Shown: positions 9,054 through 17,495 of the stretch, piece by piece
How positions within the stretch are numbered: the first letter of the stretch is position 1
Layout: each line of letters starts with the position of its first letter
Origin: Comamonas terrigena NBRC 13299
GTDB lineage: Bacteria > Pseudomonadota > Gammaproteobacteria > Burkholderiales > Burkholderiaceae_C
Assembly: GCF_006740045.1 (NCBI RefSeq)
Contig: NZ_AP019749.1
Coordinates: forward strand, 4,173,001 to 4,237,000
DNA: 64,000 nt
Direction of reading: 5' to 3'
The notes under the pieces: generated by a model
Seen by the model: the letters and a program-made list of their open reading frames with translations, nothing else
The model's database searches: none
What the model was told of the DNA's origin: nothing
Position numbers and translations under genes: made by a program

Positions 9054-9548
9054 ATGCGCCGCACCTTCTCTTCCGCACTCGTTCTGGGCCTGGGCCTGAT
9101 CGCCAGCGCCTCCCATGCACAGGCTGTGCGCGTGGAAAAAAACATGTCGCTGGAACTGGCCAACCAGATCGCGGCCCAGAGCGTTGCCGCCTGCGCGGCC
9201 GATGGCTATGCCGTCACCGCCACCGTGGTCGACCGCGCCGGCACCGTGCGTGCCGTACAGCGTGCCGACAACGCCGGCCCCCACACGCTGGAAGGCAGCC
9301 GTCTCAAGGCCTTCACCTCGGCATCCGCCAAGAACAACACCCTGGCGATGATGGAAGGCGCGCAAAAGAACCCCGGCGCCGCCAATCTGGTGCATATCCC
9401 GGGCTACCTGCTGCTGGGCGGTGGTCTGCCCGTCAAGGCCGGTGACGAAGTCATCGGCGCCGTGGGCATTGCCGGCGCCCCCGGCGGCCACCTGGACGAC
9501 AAGTGCGGCCAGGCCGCGCTGGCCAAGGTGCAAGGCCTGCTGAAATAA
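9054..9548 (+). CDS. Secreted GlcG/HbpS-family protein
   Basis: 164 residues with a signal peptide (MRRTFSSALVLGLGLIASASHAQA). The mature part matches the GlcG/HbpS (DUF336) fold: repeated short helices, GxxVTATVVDRAGTVRAV, and a C-terminal GGGLPVKAGDEVIGAVGIAGAPGG segment. In Streptomyces, HbpS is an extracellular haem-binding protein that interacts with sensor kinase SenS; in other bacteria members accompany redox enzymes. Here the gene follows a kinase/regulator pair after a 154-bp gap with a dyad. It is followed by a strong terminator, so it closes the unit. Haem binding is not demonstrated by any motif I can identify with certainty. Confidence 0.85.
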   Translation: MRRTFSSALVLGLGLIASASHAQAVRVEKNMSLELANQIAAQSVAACAADGYAVTATVVDRAGTVRAVQRADNAGPHTLEGSRLKAFTSASAKNNTLAMMEGAQKNPGAANLVHIPGYLLLGGGLPVKAGDEVIGAVGIAGAPGGHLDDKCGQAALAKVQGLLK

Positions 9549-9577
9549 GCGACCCGGCAGCACCTGCCGCGTCCCCC

Positions 9578-9606
9578 AGGCCTGGCCGTGCTGCCAGGCC
9601 TTTTTT
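9578..9606 (+). terminator. Rho-independent terminator after HbpS-like gene
   Basis: Perfect stem AGGCCTGGC (9578-9586) and GCCAGGCCT (9593-9601) with a 6-nt loop, followed directly by a T run to 9606. It sits 30 bp past the HbpS-like stop codon. Confidence 0.9.
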
Positions 9607-9666
9607 GCGCCCGGCCTGCGCGCACCACCCGCCTCCAGGCGGCCCAGGGCCCATGGGGCCAGGGGA

Positions 9667-11076
9667 TCAGAGCAGGCGCGCCTTCACCGTCTTGCCCTTG
9701 ACCTTGCCCGCATTCAGCTTGGCGCAGGCCGCCGAGGCGATGTGGCGGTCCACTGCCACATAGGTGGAAAAGTCGTTCACGCTGATCTTGCCGATCTGCT
9801 CGCGGGTGTAACCGAAGTCGGCGCACATGGCGCCCATCACGTCGCCAGCGCGGATCTTCTCCTTGCGTCCGCCGATGATCTGGATGGTCACCATCGGCGG
9901 CAGCAGCTCACCGCCGGCGGCCGGCGTGAGCCCCTCCAGCGGGAAGAACTCCGAAGCGCGGCCTTGCAGCTGCTCGATCTTGCCCACGCTGCCCATTTCG
10001 TCCATGGACACCAGATTCAGTGCCAGGCCTTCCGCGTCGCCCCGGCCGGTGCGGCCGATGCGGTGGATGTGCACCTCGGGATCCGGGGTCACATCCACAT
10101 TGATGACAGCAGACAGATCGGCAATGTCCAGGCCCCGTGCCGCCACGTCGGTCGCAACCAGCACGCTGCAGCTCTTGTTGGCGAACTGCACCAGCACCTC
10201 GTCGCGCTCGCGCTGCTCCAGCTCCCCGAACAGCGCCAGTGCGCTGAAGCCCTGGGCCTGCAGCTCGGCCACCACCTCGCGGCATTGCTGCTTGGTGTTG
10301 CAGAAGGCAATGCTCGACTCGGGGCGGAAATGCGCCAGCAGCTTGGGCACGGTGTAGATCTTGTCGTTGGCATCCACCTCGTACCAGCGCTGGACGATCT
10401 TGTTGGCACTGTGCTGGGTGGCGACCTTCACGGTCTGCGGGTCGCGCATGAAGCGGGTGGCCAGGCTGGCAATGCCGTCCGGGTAGGTGGCCGAGAACAG
10501 CAGCGTCTGGCGATCGGCCGGGCACTGGCGCACCACGGTCTCGATATCGCCAAGGAAGCCCATGTCCAGCATGCGGTCGGCCTCGTCCAGCACCAGGGTC
10601 TTGAGGTTGCTGATGTCGAGCTTGCCGCGCTCCATCAGATCCATCACCCGGCCCGGCGTGCCGACGACGATGTGGGCCCCGTTTTCCAGCGAGGCGATCT
10701 GGTTGCGCGACGGCACGCCACCATAGACGGTGACGATCTTGATGTTGTCCTGGGCGCGGGCCAGGCGGCGCACCTCGGTGGCCACCTGGTCGGCCAGTTC
10801 GCGCGTGGGGCACAGCACCAGCGCCTGCACGGCAAACCAGCGCGGATTGAGGCGGTCCACCATGGGCAGACCGAAGGCGGCGGTCTTGCCGCTGCCGGTG
10901 CTGGCCTGGGCAATCAGGTCCTTGCCCTGCAATGTCAGCGGCAGGCTGGCCGCTTGGATGGGTGTCATCTGCGCATAGCCCAGCTGCTGCAGATTGGCGA
11001 GCATCTCGGGGGACAGGGGCAGCGCCGAGAAAGCGGTGGGAGCGGTGGCCTGGGCGGCGCTGGTGGAAGTGTTCAT
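9667..11076 (-). CDS. dbpA: DEAD-box RNA helicase DbpA
   Basis: 469 residues. The helicase core shows the Q motif (YAQMTPIQAASLP), Walker A ASTGSGKT at 58-65, motif II VLDEADRMLDMGF, motif III SAT and motif VI HRIGRTGRG. The last about 75 residues (GGRKEKIRAGDVMGAMCADFGYT onward) are the DbpA-type RNA-recognition domain that targets hairpin 92 of 23S rRNA, which separates DbpA from RhlE or SrmB. DbpA acts late in 50S subunit assembly. The start MNTSTSAAQ is preferred over a 26-codon upstream extension. dtd lies about 100 bp upstream on the same strand. Confidence 0.95.
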   Translation of the reverse strand: MNTSTSAAQATAPTAFSALPLSPEMLANLQQLGYAQMTPIQAASLPLTLQGKDLIAQASTGSGKTAAFGLPMVDRLNPRWFAVQALVLCPTRELADQVATEVRRLARAQDNIKIVTVYGGVPSRNQIASLENGAHIVVGTPGRVMDLMERGKLDISNLKTLVLDEADRMLDMGFLGDIETVVRQCPADRQTLLFSATYPDGIASLATRFMRDPQTVKVATQHSANKIVQRWYEVDANDKIYTVPKLLAHFRPESSIAFCNTKQQCREVVAELQAQGFSALALFGELEQRERDEVLVQFANKSCSVLVATDVAARGLDIADLSAVINVDVTPDPEVHIHRIGRTGRGDAEGLALNLVSMDEMGSVGKIEQLQGRASEFFPLEGLTPAAGGELLPPMVTIQIIGGRKEKIRAGDVMGAMCADFGYTREQIGKISVNDFSTYVAVDRHIASAACAKLNAGKVKGKTVKARLL

Positions 11077-11172
11077 ACCCACGATTATCCCGGGCACCCG
11101 GGCTTTGTGCAGGGTCGCCATGCAGTGAACCGGCACCCCGCCCGGGTACGCCACCGCCAGCAGCGGTCCGGC

Positions 11173-11637
11173 TCAGTGGCCGTTTGCGGCCACGGCCGGC
11201 GCAATGCGCAGCGGAATGGTCACCGGCCCGTCGTTGACCAGGTGCACCTGCATGTCGGCGGCAAAAATGCCGGTCTGGACCACCGGGTGGCTGCCTTGCG
11301 CCTGTGCCACGAAATAGTCGTACAGGCGCTGACCCTCGGCCGGAGCGGCCGCGCCGGTGAAGCTGGGGCGGTTGCCGCCCCTGGTGTCGGCCGCCAAGGT
11401 GAACTGGCTGACCACCAGCAGGCCGCCTCCCACATCCTGCAAGCTTTTGTTCATCTTGCCGGCATCGTCCTGGAAGATGCGCAGCTTGAGCATCTTGGAC
11501 AGCAGCTTGTCGGCCTCGGCCTCGGTATCGCCCTGTTCGGCGCACACCAGGGCCAGCAGGCCCTGTTCAATCTGGCCGGTGATCCGGCCGTCCACTTCCA
11601 CCCGCGCCGTCTTGACGCGCTGTACCACGCTCAGCAT
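11173..11637 (-). CDS. dtd: D-aminoacyl-tRNA deacylase
   Basis: 154 residues, standard length. Family signatures are MLSVVQRV at the start, [17 protein letters not shown] and the GPVTIPL region containing the Gly-cisPro-like motif NDGPVTI. Dtd removes D-amino acids (and glycine from tRNA-Ala) mischarged onto tRNA, in the cytoplasm, using a homodimeric RNA-based mechanism. The start ATG is preceded by GGAAGATACGGAA. It may be co-transcribed with dbpA downstream, as the gap is 96 bp with no evident terminator. The upstream 200 bp, shared divergently with amn, contains no operator I recognise. Confidence 0.96.
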   Translation of the reverse strand: MLSVVQRVKTARVEVDGRITGQIEQGLLALVCAEQGDTEAEADKLLSKMLKLRIFQDDAGKMNKSLQDVGGGLLVVSQFTLAADTRGGNRPSFTGAAAPAEGQRLYDYFVAQAQGSHPVVQTGIFAADMQVHLVNDGPVTIPLRIAPAVAANGH

Positions 11638-11841
11638 TTCCGTATCTTCCTTGCTCCATCCGGCCTGCACCCGTCCCCTGACCGGCCATGGCCTGGCCTG
11701 CGTGCGCAGGTCGGCGGCTGCATTGTGCCGCGCCGCCGGCCCTGCCGTGGACCATGCGGACAGCGGACACGGCCGTTGTCAGCACGCACCGCTGCGCCAG
11801 CCCAGCCACGCAGCTGTCACACGAATGTCGCACAATAAGGT

Positions 11842-13335
11842 ATGCCCTACCCTGCCCCAGACACTTCTTCTGCGGCGCGCATGCGCCGTTTTGACGACCC
11901 GCTCGCTGCACTGGCCTGCGTCCAGGCGCTCTACCAGGAGCAGGTCGATACCCTGCGCGATGCCATGCGCCGCTTTGTCGCGGGAGAGCAGCTCTCCGCA
12001 CCGGTGCACGCCTACTACCCGCTGGTGCGCATCGAAACCCATACCGTGGCGCGCGCCGACACCAAGCTGGCCTACGGCTTTGTCGAGGGCCCGGGCCGCT
12101 ACGACGCCACCATCACCCGCCCCGACCTGTTTGCGCGCTACCTGCAGGAGCAGTTCCGCCTGCTGCGCAAGAACCATGGGGTGGACATCCAGGTGGGGCT
12201 GAGCCAGCAGCCCATTCCCATCCATTTCTCGTTCGCCGACAACGACCATGTGGAAGGCAGCCTGTCCCCCGAACGCCGCATCCTGATGCGCGATGTGTTC
12301 GACCTGCCCGACCTGGAAGCCATGGACGACGGCATTGCCAACGGCACCTGGCGCTCCCAGCCCGGCCAGGCGTTCCCGCTGTCGCTGTTCACCGCGCCGC
12401 GCGTGGATTATTCGCTGCACCGCCTGCGCCACTACACCGGCACCGCTCCGGAGTGGTTCCAGAACTTTGTGCTGTTCACCAACTACCAGTTCTACATCGA
12501 CGAATTCATCCGCCTGGGCCATGCCGAAATGGCCAAGGAAGACAGCGAATACATCGCCTTCATCGAGCCCGGCAACGTGGTCACCCGCCGCACCGGTCTG
12601 CCGGCCCAGGCCATCGACGAACTGGGTGCCGCGCCGCCCCGCCTGCCGCAGATGCCGGCCTACCACCTGGTGCGCGAGGACTACAGCGGCATCACCATGG
12701 TCAACATCGGCGTGGGCCCGGCCAATGCCAAGACCATCACCGACCACATTGCCGTGCTGCGCCCCCATGCCTGGATGATGCTCGGCCACTGTGCCGGCCT
12801 GCGCAACAGCCAGGAGCTGGGCGACTATGTGCTGGCCCACGCCTATGTGCGCGAGGACCATGTGCTGGACGAAGAACTGCCGCTGTGGGTGCCGATTCCG
12901 GCCCTGGCCGAGATCCAGCAGGCGCTGCAGCAGGCTGTGGCCGACGTGACGGCCATGGAAGGGCCCGACCTCAAGCGCATCATGCGCACCGGCACCGTGG
13001 CCAGCACCGACAACCGCAACTGGGAACTGCTGCCCGACAACCTGCCCCAGCGCCGCTTCAGCCAGAGCCGCGCCGTGGCGCTGGACATGGAAAGCGCCAC
13101 CATCGCCGCCAACGGGTTCCGCTTCCGCGTGCCCTATGGCACCTTGCTGTGCGTCAGCGACAAGCCGCTGCACGGCGAGATCAAGCTGCCGGGCATGGCC
13201 AACCACTTCTACCGCGAGCGGGTGGACCAGCATCTGCGCATCGGCATGCGCGCGGTGGAACTGCTGCGCCAGGGCGGTTCGCAACGCCTGCACAGCCGCA
13301 AGCTGCGCAGCTTCGACGAAGTGGCGTTCCAGTAA
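11842..13335 (+). CDS. amn: AMP nucleosidase
   Basis: 497 residues, matching the long bacterial Amn enzyme (E. coli about 484). An N-terminal regulatory domain (roughly 1-200, including YYPLVRIET and RLLRKNHGVDIQVG) is followed by a nucleoside-phosphorylase-like catalytic domain with GVGPANAKTITDHIAVLRPHAWMMLGHCAGL and ALDMESATIAANGFRFRVPYGTLLCVSD. Amn hydrolyses AMP to adenine and ribose-5-phosphate and adjusts the adenylate pool. AAGG precedes the ATG. It converges with ackA; a perfect GC-rich hairpin lies between the two stop codons. Confidence 0.95.
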   Translation: MPYPAPDTSSAARMRRFDDPLAALACVQALYQEQVDTLRDAMRRFVAGEQLSAPVHAYYPLVRIETHTVARADTKLAYGFVEGPGRYDATITRPDLFARYLQEQFRLLRKNHGVDIQVGLSQQPIPIHFSFADNDHVEGSLSPERRILMRDVFDLPDLEAMDDGIANGTWRSQPGQAFPLSLFTAPRVDYSLHRLRHYTGTAPEWFQNFVLFTNYQFYIDEFIRLGHAEMAKEDSEYIAFIEPGNVVTRRTGLPAQAIDELGAAPPRLPQMPAYHLVREDYSGITMVNIGVGPANAKTITDHIAVLRPHAWMMLGHCAGLRNSQELGDYVLAHAYVREDHVLDEELPLWVPIPALAEIQQALQQAVADVTAMEGPDLKRIMRTGTVASTDNRNWELLPDNLPQRRFSQSRAVALDMESATIAANGFRFRVPYGTLLCVSDKPLHGEIKLPGMANHFYRERVDQHLRIGMRAVELLRQGGSQRLHSRKLRSFDEVAFQ

Positions 13336-13380
13336 GCAAGAACCTGCCGGACTGGGCGCTGGCGCGCATGGGGTACCCGC

Positions 13381-13402
13381 TGCCCCACCGCACGGTGGGG
13401 CA
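13381..13402. terminator. Hairpin between convergent amn and ackA
   Basis: TGCCCCACCG (13381-13390) and CGGTGGGGCA (13393-13402) form a perfect 10-bp stem with a 2-base spacer; a cruciform-like palindrome. No T run follows on either side, so it may work weakly or with Rho. It is placed in the 75-bp gap between two convergent genes. Confidence 0.5.
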
Positions 13403-13409
13403 TGCCGCT

Positions 13410-14648
13410 TCAGGCCACGGAAGCCGGTGCCAGCGACGGCGTGGCCTGGCCACCCGCCTTCAGTGTCTGCAGCAGCTGCGCCGCTTCGCGCGCCGCCACA
13501 CGGCCTTCATCGGTGGGGATGACCCAGATTTCCACGCGGCTGTCGGGCGCGTGGATGGCGTAGGCCGCCTTGCCATCGGCATTGCGGTTGCGTTCTTCGT
13601 CGATGCGCAGCCCCGTCCAGGCCAGGCGGTTGCAGACCTGCTCGCGCAGCACTGCATCGTTCTCGCCGATGCCGCCGCTGAAGGCCAGCACATCCAGACC
13701 GCCCAGGCAGGCCATCAGCGCACCGCTTTCGCGGATCACGCGGTGGGTGAACTGCAGGATGGCACGTTCCGCATCCGGGCTGTCGCTGGCGCGCAGCGTG
13801 CGCATATCGGCCGAGATGCCGGACACCCCCAGCAGACCGCTTTGCTTGTAGAGCAGCTTTTCCATCTGGGCATGGGTCCAGCCCTGCTCCATCAGGTACA
13901 GCAGCACCCCGGCATCCAGCGAACCGCTGCGCGTGCCCATCATCAAGCCGTCCAGGGCCGAAAAGCCCATGGTGGTGGCTACGCTGGAGCCGGCCAGCGC
14001 CGCGCACAGGCTGGCGCCGTTACCCAGGTGGGCCATCACCACGCGGCCACGGCCGCGCAGCGTGTGCTCCAGCAGCATGCCCATGATGTACTGGTAGGAC
14101 AGACCGTGAAAGCCATAGCGGCGCACGCCTTCTTCCTGCAGCGCCTTGGGCAGGGCAAAGGCGTAGTCCACCTCGGGCATGGTGGCATGGAAGGCGGTGT
14201 CGAAACAGGCGATCTGCGGCAGCTGCGGGAAGGCGGCCTGAAAGCGGCGTATGCCTTCCAGATTGTGCGGCTGGTGCAGCGGCGCCAGCGAGTTGAAGCA
14301 GGCCAGGCGTTCCAGCACCTCCTCGGTGACCAGCACGCTTTCGGTGAACACGCCGCCGCCATGCACCACGCGGTGGGCCACCGCTTCGATGTCGGGTGCG
14401 GCTTCGAGCTTCTGCACCAGGGCACGCAGGCTGTCCAGCGCGGCAACAAAAGGGGCGGTGCCGGCGGGCACCGCCAGTGCTTCCTGGTGCCTTTTGCCCA
14501 GATAGGTCCACCCCATGGCCGGCGCGCCACCGGGCTCCAGCCCCTGGATGTTGCCCGAGAGCACATGGGGCTGCACCTGTCCGCCCTGCAGCGGGTGCAG
14601 CGAGAACTTCAGCGAGGACGATCCGGCATTGACGGCAAGAATGGCCAT
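13410..14648 (-). CDS. ackA: Acetate kinase
   Basis: 412 residues. The acetate-kinase signature NAGSSSLKFSLHP opens the protein, and the second signature MGFSALDGLMMGTRSGSLD is near the middle. VMAHLGNGAS and the AFSGGIGEND ATP-binding stretch are also present. The enzyme makes ATP from acetyl phosphate, or the reverse. AAGGAG lies before the ATG. It is the last gene of the phaC-orf-fabI-maoC/pta-ackA unit: the phosphotransacetylase domain needed to supply acetyl phosphate is encoded 65 bp upstream, so the two form an acetyl-CoA overflow branch. A candidate FNR box upstream of phaC may control the whole unit. Confidence 0.96.
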   Translation of the reverse strand: MAILAVNAGSSSLKFSLHPLQGGQVQPHVLSGNIQGLEPGGAPAMGWTYLGKRHQEALAVPAGTAPFVAALDSLRALVQKLEAAPDIEAVAHRVVHGGGVFTESVLVTEEVLERLACFNSLAPLHQPHNLEGIRRFQAAFPQLPQIACFDTAFHATMPEVDYAFALPKALQEEGVRRYGFHGLSYQYIMGMLLEHTLRGRGRVVMAHLGNGASLCAALAGSSVATTMGFSALDGLMMGTRSGSLDAGVLLYLMEQGWTHAQMEKLLYKQSGLLGVSGISADMRTLRASDSPDAERAILQFTHRVIRESGALMACLGGLDVLAFSGGIGENDAVLREQVCNRLAWTGLRIDEERNRNADGKAAYAIHAPDSRVEIWVIPTDEGRVAAREAAQLLQTLKAGGQATPSLAPASVA

Positions 14649-14713
14649 TGTTTTCTCCTTGGATGGCGGTCGGGCGGCGGCTCAGCGGCCGCTTGGCCAC
14701 ATCAGTCAGCGGT

Positions 14714-16153
14714 TCAGTGCCCGCTCTTCCACGCGTCGGCTTCCTGCTTCTTGCGGCTGTCGTGCGCGGCCAGCACGGCCAGCACGGCAGACGCCACACG
14801 GGCCGTGGGACCGTCGGCACGGCTGGTCAATGCAATGGGCACGCGTGCGCCCAGCACCAGGCCCGAGCCGGATGCGCCGGCCAGGTACTCCAGCTGCTTG
14901 GCCACCATGTTGCCGCTTTCCAGGTCCGGCACGGCCAGGATATCGGCCTGCCCGGCCACGGCCGAGTCAATGCCCTTGATGCGCACGGCCTCGGGTGAAA
15001 TGGCGTTGTCGAAGGCCAGCGGGCCGTCCAGCAGCCCGCCCTTGATCTGGCCCCGGTCGGCCATCTTGCACAGCGCCGCAGCGTCGATGGTGGACGGAAT
15101 GGTCGGCGTGACGGTTTCCACGGCCGACAGCACCGCCACCTTGGGCGCTTCCGTGCCCATGATGCGGGCAAAGTCGATAGCGTTCTGGATGATGTCCGCC
15201 TTCTCCGGCAGCGTGGGGCGGATGTTGATCGCCGCGTCGGTGATCAGCAGCGGCTTGGCATACAGCGGCACGTCGAAGCGGAAGACATGCGACAGGCGGC
15301 GTCCGGTGCGCAGCGCAGGCTGACCCAGAACGGCCTTGAGCAGCTCGTCGGTGTGCAGACTGCCCTTCATCAGCACTTCCACGTCCTTGTTGGCGGCCAT
15401 CTCGGCCGCCAGCTGGGCCGCCGCATGGCTGTGCTCCACATGCAGGATCTCCACCCCTTCCAGGCTCAGGCCGGCTTCTTCTGCCACGCGGCGGATACGG
15501 CCTTCGGGGCCGATCAGCACCGGCACGATCAGGCCGTGCTGTGCCGCGTCCAATGCGCCGCTGAGCGAGCCTTCGTCACAGGGATGCACCACGGCGCAAC
15601 GCACGGCGTCCAGCCCTTCGGTAAGGGCCAGCAGCGCCTTCTGACGCGCTTCAGGGTCGAACAGCTGGATCTGGGGCGCATTGACCCGGGGCACACGCAC
15701 CTTCTGCGTGGGCGGCATCAGACGGGCCACGCCCTTGAGCACCACCTCGCCCTTCTGGTTGCTGACCTGGCAGTCCACGGCGATGCGCTTTTTCTCGTCG
15801 TCCTTTTCCGTCACCGTGGCCAGCACGGTCAGCGTATCGCCAATGCGCACCGGCTTGGTGAACTTCAGCTCCTGGCCCAGGTAGATGGTGCCGGGGCCGG
15901 GGAACTGCGTGCCGAACAGGGCCGAGATCAGTGCCGCACCCAGCATGCCGTGGGCGATGACGCCGTGGAACATGGTGGCATCGGCGTATTCGGCGTTCAG
16001 GTGGGCGGGGTTGATGTCGCCCGAGACGGCTGCGAAGGCCTGGATGTCCTCCAGCGTCACGGTGCGCACCAGGCGGGCGCTCTGGCCCACGCTCAGCTCG
16101 TCATAGGTGACGTTTTCCATCCATTCGTCGATGTGCGGGGTCTGCATGTTCAT
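14714..16153 (-). CDS. MaoC hydratase-phosphotransacetylase fusion
   Basis: 479 residues with two domains. Residues about 1-155 are a MaoC/hot-dog (R)-enoyl-CoA hydratase-like domain (AAVSGDINPAHLNAEYA, FHGVIAHGMLGAALISALFG). Residues about 165-470 are a phosphate acetyl/butyryl-transferase domain (VIGPEGRIRRVAEE-like, LLITDAAINIRPTLPEKADIIQNAID, GLLDGPLAFDNAIS). Such bifunctional proteins are annotated in many betaproteobacteria. The first domain could channel (R)-3-hydroxyacyl-CoA towards PHA, the second converts acyl-CoA to acyl phosphate for the AckA encoded next. Whether the two activities are functionally coupled is unknown. The start MNMQTPH follows GAGGTATCCC. Both domains appear intact. 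Confidence 0.93.
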   Translation of the reverse strand: MNMQTPHIDEWMENVTYDELSVGQSARLVRTVTLEDIQAFAAVSGDINPAHLNAEYADATMFHGVIAHGMLGAALISALFGTQFPGPGTIYLGQELKFTKPVRIGDTLTVLATVTEKDDEKKRIAVDCQVSNQKGEVVLKGVARLMPPTQKVRVPRVNAPQIQLFDPEARQKALLALTEGLDAVRCAVVHPCDEGSLSGALDAAQHGLIVPVLIGPEGRIRRVAEEAGLSLEGVEILHVEHSHAAAQLAAEMAANKDVEVLMKGSLHTDELLKAVLGQPALRTGRRLSHVFRFDVPLYAKPLLITDAAINIRPTLPEKADIIQNAIDFARIMGTEAPKVAVLSAVETVTPTIPSTIDAAALCKMADRGQIKGGLLDGPLAFDNAISPEAVRIKGIDSAVAGQADILAVPDLESGNMVAKQLEYLAGASGSGLVLGARVPIALTSRADGPTARVASAVLAVLAAHDSRKKQEADAWKSGH

Positions 16154-16222
16154 GGGATACCTCGGTCAAACTGTACGAAAAAGGCGGCGCGGCACCCGCG
16201 CTGCTGGCGGTGGGGGACGCGC

Positions 16223-17002
16223 TCAGTCCATGGCGTGGACACCGGCGTCCACATAGATGGTCTGGCCGGTCATGCCCGACGCGGCATCGGTGCACAGAAA
16301 GGCCGACAGGCTGGCGATTTCTTCCAGCGTGACCAGGCGCTGCAGCGGCGCCTTGTCGATGGCGGTCTGCATCAGCTTGTCGAACTCGGCAATGCCCGAG
16401 GCCGCACGGGTCAGGATGGGACCGGGCGACACCGCATGCACGCGGATGTTCCTGGGTCCCAGCTCCATGGCCATGTAGCGCACCATCGATTCCAGCGCGG
16501 CCTTGACCGGCCCCATCAGGCCGTAGTTGGGCACGGCTTCACCGGAGCCCAGGTAGGTCATGGACAGCATGCTGCCGCCGTTGGGCATGTGCGGCGCGCA
16601 CAGCTTGGCCACTTCGGCGAACGAGTGGCAAGACACGCTGACGGCGCGGGCAAAGCCTTCGCGCGAGCTGTCCACCACATCGCCATGCAGGTCTTCGATG
16701 GGTGCCCAGGCGATGGAGTGGATGACGAAGTCGATTTGCCCCATGGTCTTGACCGCGTGGTCCACCAGGGCCTGCAGCTCGCCTTCGGTTTCCACATTGC
16801 AGTTGACCAGATCAATCCCCAGCGGCTGGGTCAGCGGCTCCACATACTTGCGGGCCTTGTCGTTCAGGCAGGAAGCCACCACCTGGGCGCCCTGCTGCAC
16901 GGCCATCTTGGCGCACCCCCAGGCGATGCTGTGGTCGTTGGCAATGCCCAGAATCAGGCCTTTTTTGCCTTGCAGGCTGAAGGAAGAAGACGCTTGTGTC
17001 AT
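16223..17002 (-). CDS. fabI: Enoyl-ACP reductase FabI
   Basis: 259 residues, a short-chain dehydrogenase fold with the FabI pattern: cofactor loop GKKGLILGIANDHSIAWG, and catalytic Tyr150, Tyr160 and Lys167 in the arrangement Tyr-x9-Tyr-x6-Lys (TYLGSGEAVPNYGLMGPVK). FabI reduces trans-2-enoyl-ACP with NADH in fatty-acid elongation. Being sandwiched between a PHA synthase gene and an acetate-branch gene is unusual for an essential housekeeping enzyme and suggests this may be a second, condition-specific FabI copy; whether another fabI exists elsewhere cannot be seen here. A 34-codon upstream extension is rejected. Confidence 0.93.
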   Translation of the reverse strand: MTQASSSFSLQGKKGLILGIANDHSIAWGCAKMAVQQGAQVVASCLNDKARKYVEPLTQPLGIDLVNCNVETEGELQALVDHAVKTMGQIDFVIHSIAWAPIEDLHGDVVDSSREGFARAVSVSCHSFAEVAKLCAPHMPNGGSMLSMTYLGSGEAVPNYGLMGPVKAALESMVRYMAMELGPRNIRVHAVSPGPILTRAASGIAEFDKLMQTAIDKAPLQRLVTLEEIASLSAFLCTDAASGMTGQTIYVDAGVHAMD

Positions 17003-17114
17003 GGTCAGAGAATCTTTCGGGGTAAAGCCAGGCCGCAGCGCTCGCTGGCGCTTTGGTGATTTTTCGCCTTGCACGCCGCTTGAGCGCGCGCAGGCCGCTA
17101 TCAAAAATGGGGAA

Positions 17115-17495
17115 TCAGGCCGCTTCTGCTTCGAGCGCGCGCAGATCGATGCCGTCGGCGCCGGGGCGGAAGCCCTCGCGCAGCAGCTTTTCTTCGGCGC
17201 AGATGAAGAGATCGCGCGTCACTTCCGCACCCAGCTTCTGGGTGAAGCGCGTGGTCACGCCGTAGCGCAGCACCAGCAGGCCGCGCAGCTCTTCCCGCAT
17301 GCGGTGCTGGCGGGTATCGCCGGGCGCATTGGTGTCGCGCTGCAGCACCCGTTCCACTTCGCTGTCCTTGTCCAGCGACACATCCAGCGCAGTGGCCAGG
17401 CGTGCAATGCGGGCGTTCAGCCGCTCGATGGAAGCACTCAGGCGCTCCACATGTTCCTGCAGGGCCAGTTCGGTTGTCGTGTTTTCAGTCTGCAT
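17115..17495 (-). CDS. Unknown small helical protein coupled to phaC
   Basis: 126 residues, not recognised. The sequence is mostly helical and charged; residues about 10-40 (LALQEHVERLSASIERLNARIARL) have leucine/isoleucine spacing compatible with a coiled coil. There is no signal peptide or membrane segment, and no cysteine-rich or catalytic motif apart from a single Cys near residue 99. Its start overlaps the end of phaC by 11 bp, implying translational coupling and a stable stoichiometric relation with the synthase. By analogy with PhaE, PhaR (class IV) or PhaM, which are small helical partners of PHA synthases, a granule or synthase-associated role is a reasonable guess, but only a guess. 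Confidence 0.6.
   Translation of the reverse strand: MQTENTTTELALQEHVERLSASIERLNARIARLATALDVSLDKDSEVERVLQRDTNAPGDTRQHRMREELRGLLVLRYGVTTRFTQKLGAEVTRDLFICAEEKLLREGFRPGADGIDLRALEAEAA

Noticed and set aside
12453..15323. A 956-codon open frame crossing amn, ackA and maoC-pta on the plus strand
   Set aside because: It is out of frame with amn, antisense to ackA and the fusion gene, and its composition (His/Arg/Gln-rich) is that of a GC-driven shadow frame.
15287..17059. Long open frame antisense to maoC-pta and fabI
   Set aside because: Both minus-strand proteins have full family motifs; the antisense frame has none and is His/Gly/Gln-rich.
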